From assembly GCA_051453625.1 (NCBI GenBank), contig JBOZIK010000001.1, positions 161,596,367 to 161,660,366 on the forward strand: a stretch of DNA of 64,000 bases. The letters are read 5' to 3'. This DNA comes from Welwitschia mirabilis (taxonomy: Eukaryota > Gnetophyta > Gnetopsida > Welwitschiales). Made by a program: the position numbers and the translations under genes. Shown one piece after another: positions 23,590 to 34,029 of the stretch. Numbering within the stretch: position 1 is the stretch's first letter; every line of letters begins with the position of its first letter. The notes beneath the pieces are model-generated. The model made no database searches, had not been told where the DNA came from, and saw nothing but the letters and a program-made list of their open reading frames with translations.

Positions 23590-24560
23590 ATTCTTATGTC
23601 ATCTCACTCACAAGGAGAATCTTCTCAAACAATTTAGATAAAAAGGCCTGAAAAAAAGCTGTAACAAGATGCTATTAGAAAGATGATGGAGATTTAAGAC
23701 CTTTAAATCATCATATCCATTGGCTAGAAGACTTAATTTTAAATAATCCTATAGCCTTACAATAACTAAACAAATTAAGAAACATAAGTATTACATCAAT
23801 ACTCATTTTTAAGTATAAGAAATTGGAAGAACCCCTACCACATCTAAGCTTGTTTAATGCCTTTTGTAAAGCTAATTATCTAAACTTAGAATCTAATTTT
23901 TTGATGTATTTTCCTTTTTCCCTAAAAGAAGATATACAACTATGATATCCTAGGAATCATAATCAGTCTTTAGTTTATGACAAACTCTTAGAAACTCTTT
24001 CCTAGCCAAATTTCCACCCATGAGCATGATTGAAGATATAAGAAAAAATTTTTAAATAAAGAGATAATGATATAATGAAAGATTTGACGGATTCATGAAT
24101 ATGTATAACATATTACTAGCTAAATGCTCTAACCATGGAATTACATCTAGAAAATGAGTTAGAGCTTTACTTAGAGGATTACAGAGTCAAACTTCAAAGG
24201 AATTAGACTTGTTATGTACAAGAAGCATCAAGACAAAGAATGTTTAAGACATGAGAGAATCCATTACTTAGTTTTATTACATGAGTCAAGGATCAAGATA
24301 AGAAGATGAAAAGAAGAAAAAGGCAAATGAAGTATGTACCCTATAAGTATGTGGTAGTGTATATAGTTCAAAACATATTAGTCTTATAAAAGAAGTAGCT
24401 AAAAAAGTGATTGATGGCATGGTAAAAAAATTTGATTAGTTAGTTTTATAACACTTTAAGGAGAAAGACGGACCTACATATGAACATTGTGAAAAAGATA
24501 AACATGAAGGAATAGAATCTTATTGGATGTATAAATTTGTTGAATGACCAGATATTAATA
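23590..24560 (+). pseudogene. gag with zinc knuckle, relic
   Basis: 'NFLMYFPFSLKEDIQLWYP' (about 23905-23965) matches the 'L..FPFSL...A..W' gag core. 'RALLRGLQSQTSKELDLLCT' (about 24160-24220) matches the 'F..GL.......D' segment. YEHCEKDKHEGIESYW at about 24479-24526 is a CX2CX4HX4C zinc knuckle with Tyr replacing the first and last Cys. In intact elements this protein packages RNA. Several frameshifts. Confidence 0.6.
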
Positions 24561-25229
24561 GATTAAATTTAAATTTAGGAAATAAACCTCAAACTAAAAA
24601 GAAACTATATCCTTAAAACAAAAAATTCCTATACAAAAGTATATTAATTTAAAAAGGCAGGAATAATATGATTACTATAGGAATTAAAAAACAAAGATTC
24701 AAAGGACATAAGACATAAATCAGAAATAAATTTAAAAAAAAAAAAGGAGGAAAAAATTCTTGTTCAAGTTCAACTAAACCATAGAGAAGCAATAAGTAAA
24801 GTAGTAAATACTAGATTTGGAAAACAAAAGGTGATATATGAATCGTAGAAGAAAATTACAAATTTAAGCAACCCTCTAGATAATAAAGAGAAAGGTACTA
24901 AGGAAAATAAAAATAGTAGATGATGCCTCAACATATTCTTTACCTTTTCCAATGAGAAGTAATCATATAAAATATCCAAAATTGAAAAGCATGTATATCA
25001 CTCAACAAAAGTTTTAGAAGATATGAAAATATCATAACCTCTTTTAAAGTTATTAAAAGATGTACTTATGTATTAAAAACAAATGGAGAGCATGTGTTCA
25101 AAATAGAGGAGTAGAAATAAAAGAAAAAAATGAAAAATAAATTGAAATGATGAGGAAGGATCAAGTTTCATGGGCTTCCACATAAGTTCTTTAAAACAAA
25201 CAATGTGAAAAGTATAGTGACCTTGGAAC

Positions 25230-25520
25230 ACCTATGGTAGATAAAAAATTGATGGAAAACTGAAAGTAAAAGTGCTTATGGATATAGTAGCAAGCATTAA
25301 TGGTATGGACTATGAAAATTATAAAGAATTAAAAAAATTTAAAATTAACAACTTATCAAGGAAAAGTGTACTTAGTAGATGGCTTAGCAGTAACACTAGA
25401 AGGAGTTCTAAAGAATATATCCATCAAACTCTAAGGTTTTATTTACTTGATAGATTCATTGGTAATGAGGACTTAAGGAGATACCCATGTAGTAATTTTA
25501 AAAATACCTTGTACGACTAC
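25230..25520 (+). pseudogene. Protease-region relic
   Basis: VLMDIVASINGMDYENYKEL begins at about 25272. The spacing and 'VLMD..ASIN.M' resemble an aspartic protease 'LLDSGASINLM' motif with the catalytic triplet lost. It stands between gag and RT. Frameshifted after about 30 codons. Confidence 0.5.
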
Positions 25521-25789
25521 TATAGATATTACTATTTATTCTAGGAGAGGAACAATGGAAATCAGTGTAGGAGATCTTAAAAAAGAGACCAAACTTTCTG
25601 ATGCAGTGGTTGTTGAAGAGATGGTATAGAATACAAAAGCTAAAATCAATGTAATTATAATATAAGAAGTTATTATGATATTAAATAAACAAAATGAAGA
25701 AAAATATGAGAAGAAAGATTTAACAACTCAAGAAATAGAAACTCCTTTACTTAAGAAAGGGTTAGAGTATATCGAAGTAGCTCCAAATA

Positions 25790-27220
25790 GACCTCTACTC
25801 ATAAATAGTTGTTTACCTTATTCTTAGAAAAGTAAACCTAAAATGATGTTGATAAAAAGAAAGAAAGCTTTTACTTGTAATCGTATAGATATTAAAGGAA
25901 TAGATCCAAAAATGTTTCAACATAAAATTTATTTAGATACCTCTATTAAATTGAGTAAGCAACTAAAAGAAAGATCTAACCCATACATGTAACATATAAT
26001 TAAATAAGAAATTTTCAAAGTCTTAGATGTGGGATTCATTATCTTACATCTAATTTAGAATGGGGTAGTCCTTTCATGGTGGTACTAAAAAAGTAATTAA
26101 ATGAAGAGTATTTATAGATTTTCAAATGTCGAATAATTCAACTTATAAGGATCATTTTTCTCTTTAATGTATAGATCAATTTTTAAAAAGAGTATCTGAA
26201 CATTAATACTACTATTTTTTGGATGGATATAGTGGCTATAACTAGTTTCTTATAGCTTTATAGCACCAAGACAAAATAACTTTCACTTGTAATTAGAGTA
26301 CTTATGCATATACATTATTACCGTTTAAAATATGCAATGCCCCTACTATTTTTCAAAGATTAGTAAATAGAATCTTTCGAGATACGATAGGAAGATCAGT
26401 TGAAGTACTTATGGATGATTTCTCAACTTTTAAAAATGATTTTAAGGATTCACTCAATAGATTAAAAAAAACGTTTTAGAGAGATGTGAAGAAAAATGCC
26501 TTAGACTTAACTAGTCAAAAAATCATGTTATGATGGCAGAAGGCAAACTGTTAAAACATAAGATATCTCAAAAAGGAATTGAAACTGATGAAAATAAAAT
26601 TAAATCTATAAAGTTTATTTCACTTTCACCCAAACTAAAATAATTAAGATCTTTCCTAGGACATGTTGGATATTACAAAAGATTTATATGTAACTTTACT
26701 AAAATTGCTAAAACTTTGAGTAATCTTTTATAAAAGGATGTAAAATATGGATAGACTAATAAATGTTAAAATATGTACCAAAACTTAAAGGATAAGCTTT
26801 ATCAGCACCAAATTTGTAAGGATTAGGTTAGAGAAAATCATTCCACATTTGACTGACACATCTAGTTATGCTATGAGAGCAGTTTTAGGATAAAAAGATG
26901 AAGCCAATAAATCTTATGTCATTGCCTATATTAGTAAAAACTTCAAGCCAACTTAACACAACTACACAATAATAGAGAAAGAATTGTTAGCAATGGTGAT
27001 GACATTAGAAAAATTCAAAGATTATATTTTAGTTATGAATTAAAAGTTCATATGGACCATAGTGCTATTAGATTTTTAATGAACAAGAAAGAAGAAATCT
27101 TGATAATTATGAAATGAATAGTATTAATGTAGCAGTTTGACTTAAAAATCATTTACAAGAAAGGGATAGAAAATTTGGTAGCAGATCATGGATGAAGAGT
27201 AAATAAACATAAGGGATGAG
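25790..27220 (+). pseudogene. Reverse transcriptase and RNase H relic
   Basis: IDIKGIDPKMFQHKIYLD (about 25887-25940) is the RT entry motif. LDGYSGYNQ is recognisable near 26220. LLPFKICNAPTIFQRLVNRI and VEVLMDDFSTF (26400-26434) give the finger/palm motifs. The active-site YMDD equivalent is LMDD, so both Asp are kept. RNase H follows: HLTDTSSYAMRAVLG (about 26850-26895; family: TDAS.YA.GAVL), then NYTIIEKELLAMVMTLEKF (about 26960-27020; family: NY...EKELLA.V.ALEKF) and a degraded TDH..L. Interrupted by stops at Gln codons and by frame changes. Confidence 0.8.
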
Positions 27221-27379
27221 TTTCTAGATGAACATCTTTTTAAGGTAAAAATAAATCCATGGTATGCTGATCTAGCTAACTTTATTGTGAGTAAAAATTA
27301 CCATCTTTTATGAATTACTATAAAATAAAAAAATTACTAAGGGAATCTAGAGATTATATTTGATATGATACAATGTTAT

Positions 27380-28545
27380 TTAAAAAATGCAAATATCATG
27401 TTATTAAAAAATATATAGAGAAAAACTTACAAGATGATATCTTAAAGGAAGCTCATGAAGAAGAAGGAAGAAGACATTATAATGCAAGAAGAACAAAAAT
27501 GTAAATTATGTATATGAAATACTACTAGCCCATCATATTCAAAGATTCAAATGCTAATATCCAAGGTTTTGATAAGTGTCAAAGAGAAGGTGCATTTAGC
27601 TAGAGATTATAAGTATCACATTAATAGATTTAGTCAATTAAAATTTTTTATTTTTGGGTAATTAGATTTTATTGGATCTAACAATCATTCATTCTTTGAA
27701 AAAAGATATATTTTGGTATGCATTGATTACTTCACTAAATGGGCTAAGGCTAAGGTTGTGTCTCATTATTCTATAGTTAACTTTTTTCTTAGAAATATTA
27801 TCTCTTAGTTTGGATCCTCTCAAAGTCTCATATCTGATAGAGAAACTCATTTCTTTAGTGAAGTCTTTAAGAAACTTTTTGACCAAATTAGAAACCCAAA
27901 ATAACTGCTTTACTGCCTATCATCCTTAATCTAATAGTCAAGCTGAAGTGACTAATATGTAATTAAATAAAATATTAATCAAAGTTATAAATAGTAATAA
28001 AATAGATTGAGCTAATAAATTAAATGAAGCTCTATGGCCTTATGGAATAACTTGGAAACATACCATAGGGTTTACTTCATATGAATTAGTCCATGAAAAC
28101 ATGGCTATTTTACTAATTGAATTTAGAATAAAAGCATTTAAATTGAATAAAGAATTAAAACATGACTTGGGTATAGCTCAAAAACAATGGATAGAAAACA
28201 TGAATATTTTAGATGCAAATAAGAAAGAAGTTCTTTTATGTAAAGAATTTATACAATAAAAAAACTAAAATACATCAGGATAACAAAGTTAAGAAAACAA
28301 ATTTTAATGTAAGAGGTTTTGTATTAATCTATGACTCTGAGAAGATTCATTCAAAATAGAAATATAAACAAAATTAGCTGGGATCTTATACGATAACAAA
28401 AATTTTAGGAACTAAATTCATAGAAGTATATGATCTTGATTAAAAAATAACCTATCAAGTTAATGGATAAAGAATAATAATGTACTATGATCATAAATCG
28501 ATTCTAAACCATTTAGGAAATCCTTATAGGATGGAAGGCATACTT
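27380..28545 (+). pseudogene. Integrase relic and C-terminal domain
   Basis: The H2C2 region reads EAHEEEGRRHYNARRT, then GFDKCQREGAFS (family: C..CQ..G). The catalytic core is poor until HPQSNSQAEVTN near 27922 (family: YHPQ.NGQ.E..N), where Glu is kept. LNEALWPYGITWKHTIGFTS follows (family: LWAYRTT.K...G.TP). The C-terminus, near 28375-28510, reads QNQLGSYTITKILG and KITYQVNGQRIIMYYDHKS, the usual 'G.Y.V......G.V.....G....VNG.RLK.Y' end. No chromodomain follows. Confidence 0.75.
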
Positions 28546-28857
28546 TCACTCTACCTATAAAATAAAAGTTTTGATATTAGATAATAAAGAATATGTTATT
28601 TCTTTAAAGCTTATTCATACTATCAATTCATTAGATTATTTAAGATAAATTTATTGAATATAAAATAAGAAGCTAACTTGGTAAGTCTTCAATAGGGAAT
28701 TGTGCATTATCTTTATCAAGGAAATTAAGGAAACACCTTTCATCACATGATATAATATCTTTTGCTAGATATTAGGGGAAAAAAGAAAAGAAAAAGAAAA
28801 ATAAATAAAGAGAGAGAGACAAAGAAAGAAATAACATTACAATGTTCTACTGCAAGT

Positions 28858-29012
28858 GTACTGGGATAAATATTCTTCAGAGGAGCCTTTGATAGTGTAA
28901 TATGATAACTATGAGGACTCTACTGAGGGGTTAGATGGTCATGGTTTTGATATAATATATATAATATTATATATATCCTGTGGATCCTTACTCCTCTAAC
29001 AATGGTTTTACT
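28858..29012. repeat. Shared 3' internal block, copy 2
   Basis: Same sequence as 4432-4565 ('gaggagcctttgatagtgta' and downstream). It lies ~310 bp after the integrase end, as expected of untranslated sequence before a 3' LTR. It carries an extra AT-palindrome insertion at about 28958-28978. Confidence 0.65.
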
Positions 29013-29520
29013 CTCCTCCTTGTGGTTAATTTAAGCTATGAAAAATTAAAAGTGAAGGAACAGTTATCCCCTAGAAGTTATTTAAGATACAACTAATTAT
29101 CAAAACTATAACTCTATTACAACTGACAAAAAAAGAAATGTCAAGAAAGAAAAGAAACCAGAGGAAAAATATTCTAGTATATGATGGAATTTATACCCAA
29201 ATATTTTCCATCAAATCACATTCACAATCATTAAATTTTATTTTAGAGAAGGGGACGCTTTAAAGTTTTAAAATCATTTTACATTATCTTCATAATTTAA
29301 TAAATTATTTAGTTTGGATTCTCTTTAGTAGAATTAATATGCTCATAATAAAATAAAAATAATTATAAGTTAACTTTATTTAAAATAAAAATCAAAAATT
29401 TTATTAAGCTAAAAAGTTTATTAAATTTAGTTGCAAAAATAATAGCAAAAACATTTCCCAAGTTACTAAGCAAATAAATCAACTAAATGAAGAAAATCAA
29501 TTCTTGAAGTAACCAAAAAA

Positions 29521-29530
29521 NNNNNNNNNN
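29521..29530. other. Assembly gap of 10 N
   Basis: Ten unknown bases within AT-rich sequence. Confidence 0.99.
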
Positions 29531-30180
29531 GTTCTTCCTATTAAAATGCCTAATCTTAGAATATGATTTCACAGAATTTGCACTCACTGGTAGTAGATGC
29601 ACTTCACTTAGGAACTCAGATAGCATACTGATCTCATCTAGGTGGGCTTGCTAAAATTTTTAATATGGCTTAGCATTCCATATTATTTTCTCTATGTTCT
29701 CCTTATCAAAGCTTAGTGTAGCATGATTAAGCATAGGATTTATGCCTTAAAGCTGATCAATTCTTTTCTCTAATAGTTGCATCTGCCTATCTAACTAGTC
29801 TAAAGGAACATTGTAAGTGAAGTTCCTATGATTAAGTTACTGATAAAGCTCTTTAGTTCTTACTCTCAAATACTCGTCCACTAGGTGATGGATCATGGGG
29901 CTAAAGCTCAAAGGGATGATACCATTTTCAAAATGATCCTTACTAGCCTTAGTAATAAAAGAATCTAAGGTATCTAAAACCTCAGAAGTCGATTCATAAT
30001 CATAGTATAAGAACTGTTGTACCTCATTTTCGGACCTAACCGAAATTTAAGGTGACTAGAAATCTACACTACTAATGCACATGTCTATCTGTATGGAACC
30101 TAAATTGAATAGGCAACGTTTTACCTTTTTGATACTAGAGGCAGCAATGGGAAAGTAAGAGGAAGTGCAAACCATAAGGA
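29531..30180 (-). pseudogene. Decayed coding sequence of unknown identity, antisense to the gypsy element
   Basis: The minus strand reads almost open from about 30050 down, with stops only where CAA, CAG or TGG would restore the frame. Recognisable phrases are VRSENEVQQFLYYDYESTSE, then FITKASKDHFENGIIPLSFS, then HLVDEYLRVRTKELYQ and LDRQMQLLEKRIDQL, a likely coiled-coil. NPMLNHATLSFDKENIEKI follows. I do not recognise the family. The place, behind an Athila/Tat-like integrase and on the opposite strand, is where some Tat-lineage elements (maize Grande, for example) carry an extra antisense ORF. That relation is inference. A captured host-gene fragment is the alternative. Confidence 0.4.
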
Positions 30181-30802
30181 TTAACTAACAAAAGATAATA
30201 AGAATTAGAAGATGATTAAGTGTAGTATTCTAAAGCACAAGTGAAGAATGATGAATGATTAGCCTTAAAAACTAAAATTTATAACATAATTCTTACTACT
30301 ATGTTTAATAAGTGTAATTTGTATAAGTTACATATTGCACACGTGTTTAATATTAAAGTAAAGGATTGTGTAGTACCTGCATACCTATTCGATTTAACAG
30401 CTAAAGTGTATCAAGTGTCAACAATGATCTTAGAGCAAGACAGTAATTAAGGAATTCTAAGATGATCAAGGTTCAATCTAAAGGTTTAGATTTATTTATG
30501 ATCAATTTAGTTTTCCTTGAACTGCATAGAATTGGAGGGATCCACAAAACTTTGTCATCATCAATTATATTATCAAGTGGTTAGTAAAATCCTGCAAATA
30601 CATTTAATTAAAAGAATACCTTTAGATATTACCAAAATGGGTAGGCATCTAAAACGACCATGATGAACAGGAGCATGGCATCAATAACCCATGTGAAGAT
30701 GACAACCATGGCATGAATGAGTTACACTTTACCGAAATCATCAATGTATATGTCTCAAATCTGGCTAACAGTTAGTTATTTTATGGTTTTCATTATCAGT
30801 GT

Positions 30803-31258
30803 CTAGAAGGAGTAGCATATTTTGAGCATTCTTGGTCTCATCTTCCCCTCTATTTTATTTTCTTTCTTGAAGGTTAAATATTTATAAACTAGTAATTCCA
30901 CTTCTCTTCCTCTAGCAAGTGTCACAATCATAAGATAAATGCATTTCATGGCCTTCTTATCCATGTAATCTATGCTCGATCTCTTCTCCTTCTCACACAA
31001 CTACACACTTGTCCACCTAGATAATGGGAGAAGAATAGCCACTATCCTTAATACAGTAAGAAATGACATCAGTTCTCTACAACAAATCCAATGCCAAATA
31101 TTTATGGTGCCTTGTTCATTTTCCTCCCTGTAAGTGAACAAATCCTTTGAATGAAATATGCCCTGAGGGCTTTTATCTAAGCAACTATATTTATTAGAGG
31201 TTGTTGTGGTCTTTAGAGATATAGTCAACAAGTAACCATGAGATAATAAATGTATCAT
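30803..31258 (-). pseudogene. Decayed coding sequence of unknown identity, antisense
   Basis: Two stretches of 85 and 65 codons lie in the same minus-strand frame and are separated by a single TAG at about 31001-31003, giving ~150 residues. Phrases are GIFHSKDLFTYREENEQGT, then LTVLRIVAILLPLSRWTSV, then EKRSSIDYMDKKAMKCIYLM and GREVELLVYKYLTFKKENK. TAG could be a mutated CAG. No family is recognised. It lies upstream, on the same strand, of the 29531-30180 sequence and may be the 5' part of the same decayed ORF. Confidence 0.35.
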
Positions 31259-32117
31259 GAAAATATGCTGATACTAATGGAGTATAGAATAGATGGCACT
31301 GATTGCAGTTGGTAGCATGGTGCATTTATGGTGAAGAGGAAAGATGGGCTACCATTATAAGAAGTAAGTGACAGTGTGATTTAAAGAGGAGTGGTACTAA
31401 GATTGATGTACATGTAATTATGGAAGTCTACCAACTCATATCTACTACTCGTAAAAACAATGAGGTACAAATTTTGAACCCCAAGGTGTTTTATCTAAGG
31501 TATCATAACTTCTATTATAATATTATTATTTATTTTATATATACTTCTTACGGTTCAGTTCTATATACTATTTTTTATTAATATTTATTTATTAATTTTT
31601 TCCTTTTTTATTTTACTTTATCATCTATACAACTTACTTTAATAGGTAGATAATCCCCATTTACTACACATACTCACATCTTTTACCCTCTACCAATCAT
31701 ATTATCATCATGTATACCCTTTCATGTTACTATAATCTATTTCTTATTACCTGGATACTATTCTCTACATTTTATATTGCATCAAATATTTAAACATTTT
31801 CCATTCTTATATACTATTCATTACTACACTTATATCCTAATTATATATATTTCTATATATATAGATACTTCCTCTATTAATTATACATATATTGTTATAT
31901 ATTTACTAGTGTCTATCATTATTGTTTTTATGTTCACTTCTACTACTATCTTATTTATACATGCATATTTATTTTATTTCTTTTTATCCAATAAACATTT
32001 CTTGAAACATTATAGATTCATAATCAAATAATAGATAGAAAAAATTAGATAAAATAATTTTAAAATGTTAGGAATCTAATTATTGCATTAAATTTTGGAA
32101 TGTTATAGAAAGACTCC

Positions 32118-34025
32118 TCCTATGTCTACTTCATCTCATGTTCCTATTTTACCCAATGAAAAGAAAGAGAAGCATAGCTCTTCTTTGGTTATTTGAAAGT
32201 ACAAGTATTAATCGAGAGTAAAAGAAAGTAATTTTTCTTTTACTACTTATTTTTTTTAAGGATTAGTAGTTTATTTTACTTTCTTTTACTTGTCTAAGGT
32301 TACTCAAAGCTCTACTCACTGACCCATACTCACAAAAATGGAAAGATTAATGTGGATAACTATAAAAACATCTACTTAAGGGCCAAAGCAGGTGATCTTG
32401 CTAGTTTACCTTCATTGTCTAGCTTAGCAATTCTATTACTAATTAAACCTAAGGGAGATTATCTTAATGAAATAGTTAACATGGCCTTAATTTTCTAGGT
32501 AGCTAATTTTTCTATAACTCCCTCTTGTAGCCCTCAAGGTTTTGTGATCCATCTTGGTATCTAGCATTCCACTCTTTTTGCTATAATGCATTCTTCTATT
32601 ACTCCCATAGTGTCATCCATTTCTTTGAGTTTTGACACAAATAGATCTCTTCCTACCCTGGGGTCTAGCTTAGTACTAAAGATTTAGGTGTTTCTTGCTC
32701 AAATTGATTAAGTGAAATAATTGGAAGGAATGATTATTAAACAAGCTACAAAGTGATCCCGTAAGAATGATGCCTTTATTTACTAGGATTAATAAAGTGG
32801 TAACTTTAAGAAAGATCTTTAGCATGCAAGATTAGGTATCTTATGTCTACAACATCCTATGGATAATACTTGGAATTCCATCCAAAGGAGTTTTGAGCTT
32901 TTTATAAGTGAGCTTAAGGTAGTTCATTTCATGGCTTGTCATAAGATGTACCAACTTGAGTCTTTGGATGTTTAACTTCATCTATTAAAGGTATAATTTT
33001 TTTTTCTTTCTTCTTTGTTCTTTTCTCTTATTTTCTTTTCTTTTCTTTTGGTTGTATTCTAGTCTATTCTTAAGGATAGATCTTTTCTTAAACTTAGTGT
33101 TTCTTTTATCTTTGTAGGTTAAGCTGGGATCTCTTTGGTGGGAGAATTAATTCCTCAAGCATAAGTAAACATAAACTAAGGTGATTCTTGCAAATTTAGA
33201 TCAAAAGGATGCACTTGTAGATCATTTGAAGTAGGTGCTACATCACTTTCTTGAAAGGCTCATTGTCATCAAGAAGGACTTTTATGTCTTTTATCATTAA
33301 CATCATGTTTTCAAGGATCATNNNNNNNNNNNNNNNNNNNNNNNNNNNNNNNNNNNNNNNNNNNNNNNNNNNNNNNNNNNNNNNNNNNNNNNNNNNNNNN
33401 NNNNNNNNNNNNNNNNNNNNNNNNNNNNNNNNNNNNNNNNNNNNNNNNNNNNNNNNNNNNNNNNNNNNNNNNNNNNNNNNNNNNNNNNNNNNNNNNNNNN
33501 NNNNNNNNNNNNNNNNNNNNNNNNNNNNNNNNNNNNNNNNNNNNNNNNNNNNNNNNNNNNNNNNNNNNNNNNNNNNNNNNNNNNNNNNNNNNNNNNNNNN
33601 NNNNNNNNNNNNNNNNNNNNNNNNNNNNNNNNNNNNNNNNNNNNNNNNNNNNNNNNNNNNNNNNNNNNNNNNNNNNNNNNNNNNNNNNNNNNNNNNNNNN
33701 NNNNNNNNNNNNNNNNNNNNNNNNNNNNNNNNNNNNNNNNNNNNNNNNNNNNNNNNNNNNNNNNNNNNNNNNNNNNNNNNNNNNNNNNNNTATCATTAAC
33801 ATCATGTTTTCAAGGATCATTTACTAATTCTTTAAAATGTATTACCACTTTTATTAGTCATTACTATAGTAAGTCAGTCACTTTAAACTACTTGCTCTCT
33901 GATGATAAAGAAGGTAAGGTTCTTTAGAACCCACTTGAATTTTCTTCTAGTGGCTCTTCCTCTCATGTAGTTCCCGAAAGGGATGAGCCTTACTGCATAG
34001 ATGGCTTCTCCTTCCTATGTTATTT
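32118..34025 (+). pseudogene. Decayed, apparently intron-containing coding sequence of unknown identity
   Basis: A long frame with stops only at Gln/Trp-type codons reads MSTSSHVPILPNEKKEKHSS at about 32119, then NYKNIYLRAKAGDLASLPSL (about 32350-32410), then HSSITPIVSSISLSFDTNRS, then ARLGILCLQHPMDNTWNSIQ and FELFISELKVVHFMACHKMY, ending at 32988. A likely intron runs from GGTATAATT (near 32990) to TTTGTAG (33118). Coding resumes with ILANLDQKDALVDHLK, then HHFLERLIVIKKDFYVFYHQ, crosses the N gap, and ends with SSSGSSSHVVPERDEPYCID and FSFLCYFLTAF before TAG. A first intron near 32217-32300 is possible. I do not recognise the family. Helix-rich, heptad-like stretches suggest a coiled-coil protein. 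It could be an extra ORF of a retroelement or a host pseudogene. Confidence 0.45.
33292..33820. other. 469-N gap with the same 30 bases on both sides (probable false gap)
   Basis: Bases 33292-33321 and 33791-33820 are identical. Joining them at the duplicate keeps the decayed reading frame continuous. This suggests that overlapping contig ends were left unmerged and the Ns do not stand for missing sequence. Confidence 0.8.
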
Positions 34026-34029
34026 TCTG

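Larger units (their letters stand above)
23338..28560 (+). mobile_element. Decayed Athila/Tat-like Ty3/gypsy element
   Basis: gag with a zinc knuckle, protease-like region, RT, RNase H and integrase follow in order on the plus strand. The RT active site reads VLMDDFSTF, a form typical of the Athila/Tat branch (family: VFMDDFSVF). There is no chromodomain. Stops are frequent but mostly at Gln or Trp codons. Confidence 0.8.

Noticed and set aside
24770-24979. 69-codon minus-strand hydrophobic frame
   Set aside because: Shadow frame opposite the gag-protease region of the plus-strand gypsy element.
31777-32031. 84-codon frame rich in Ile/Tyr/Phe/Leu that looks like a membrane protein
   Set aside because: It is a translation of AT-rich simple sequence (tat/ata repeats). 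It has no motif and no sign of selection.
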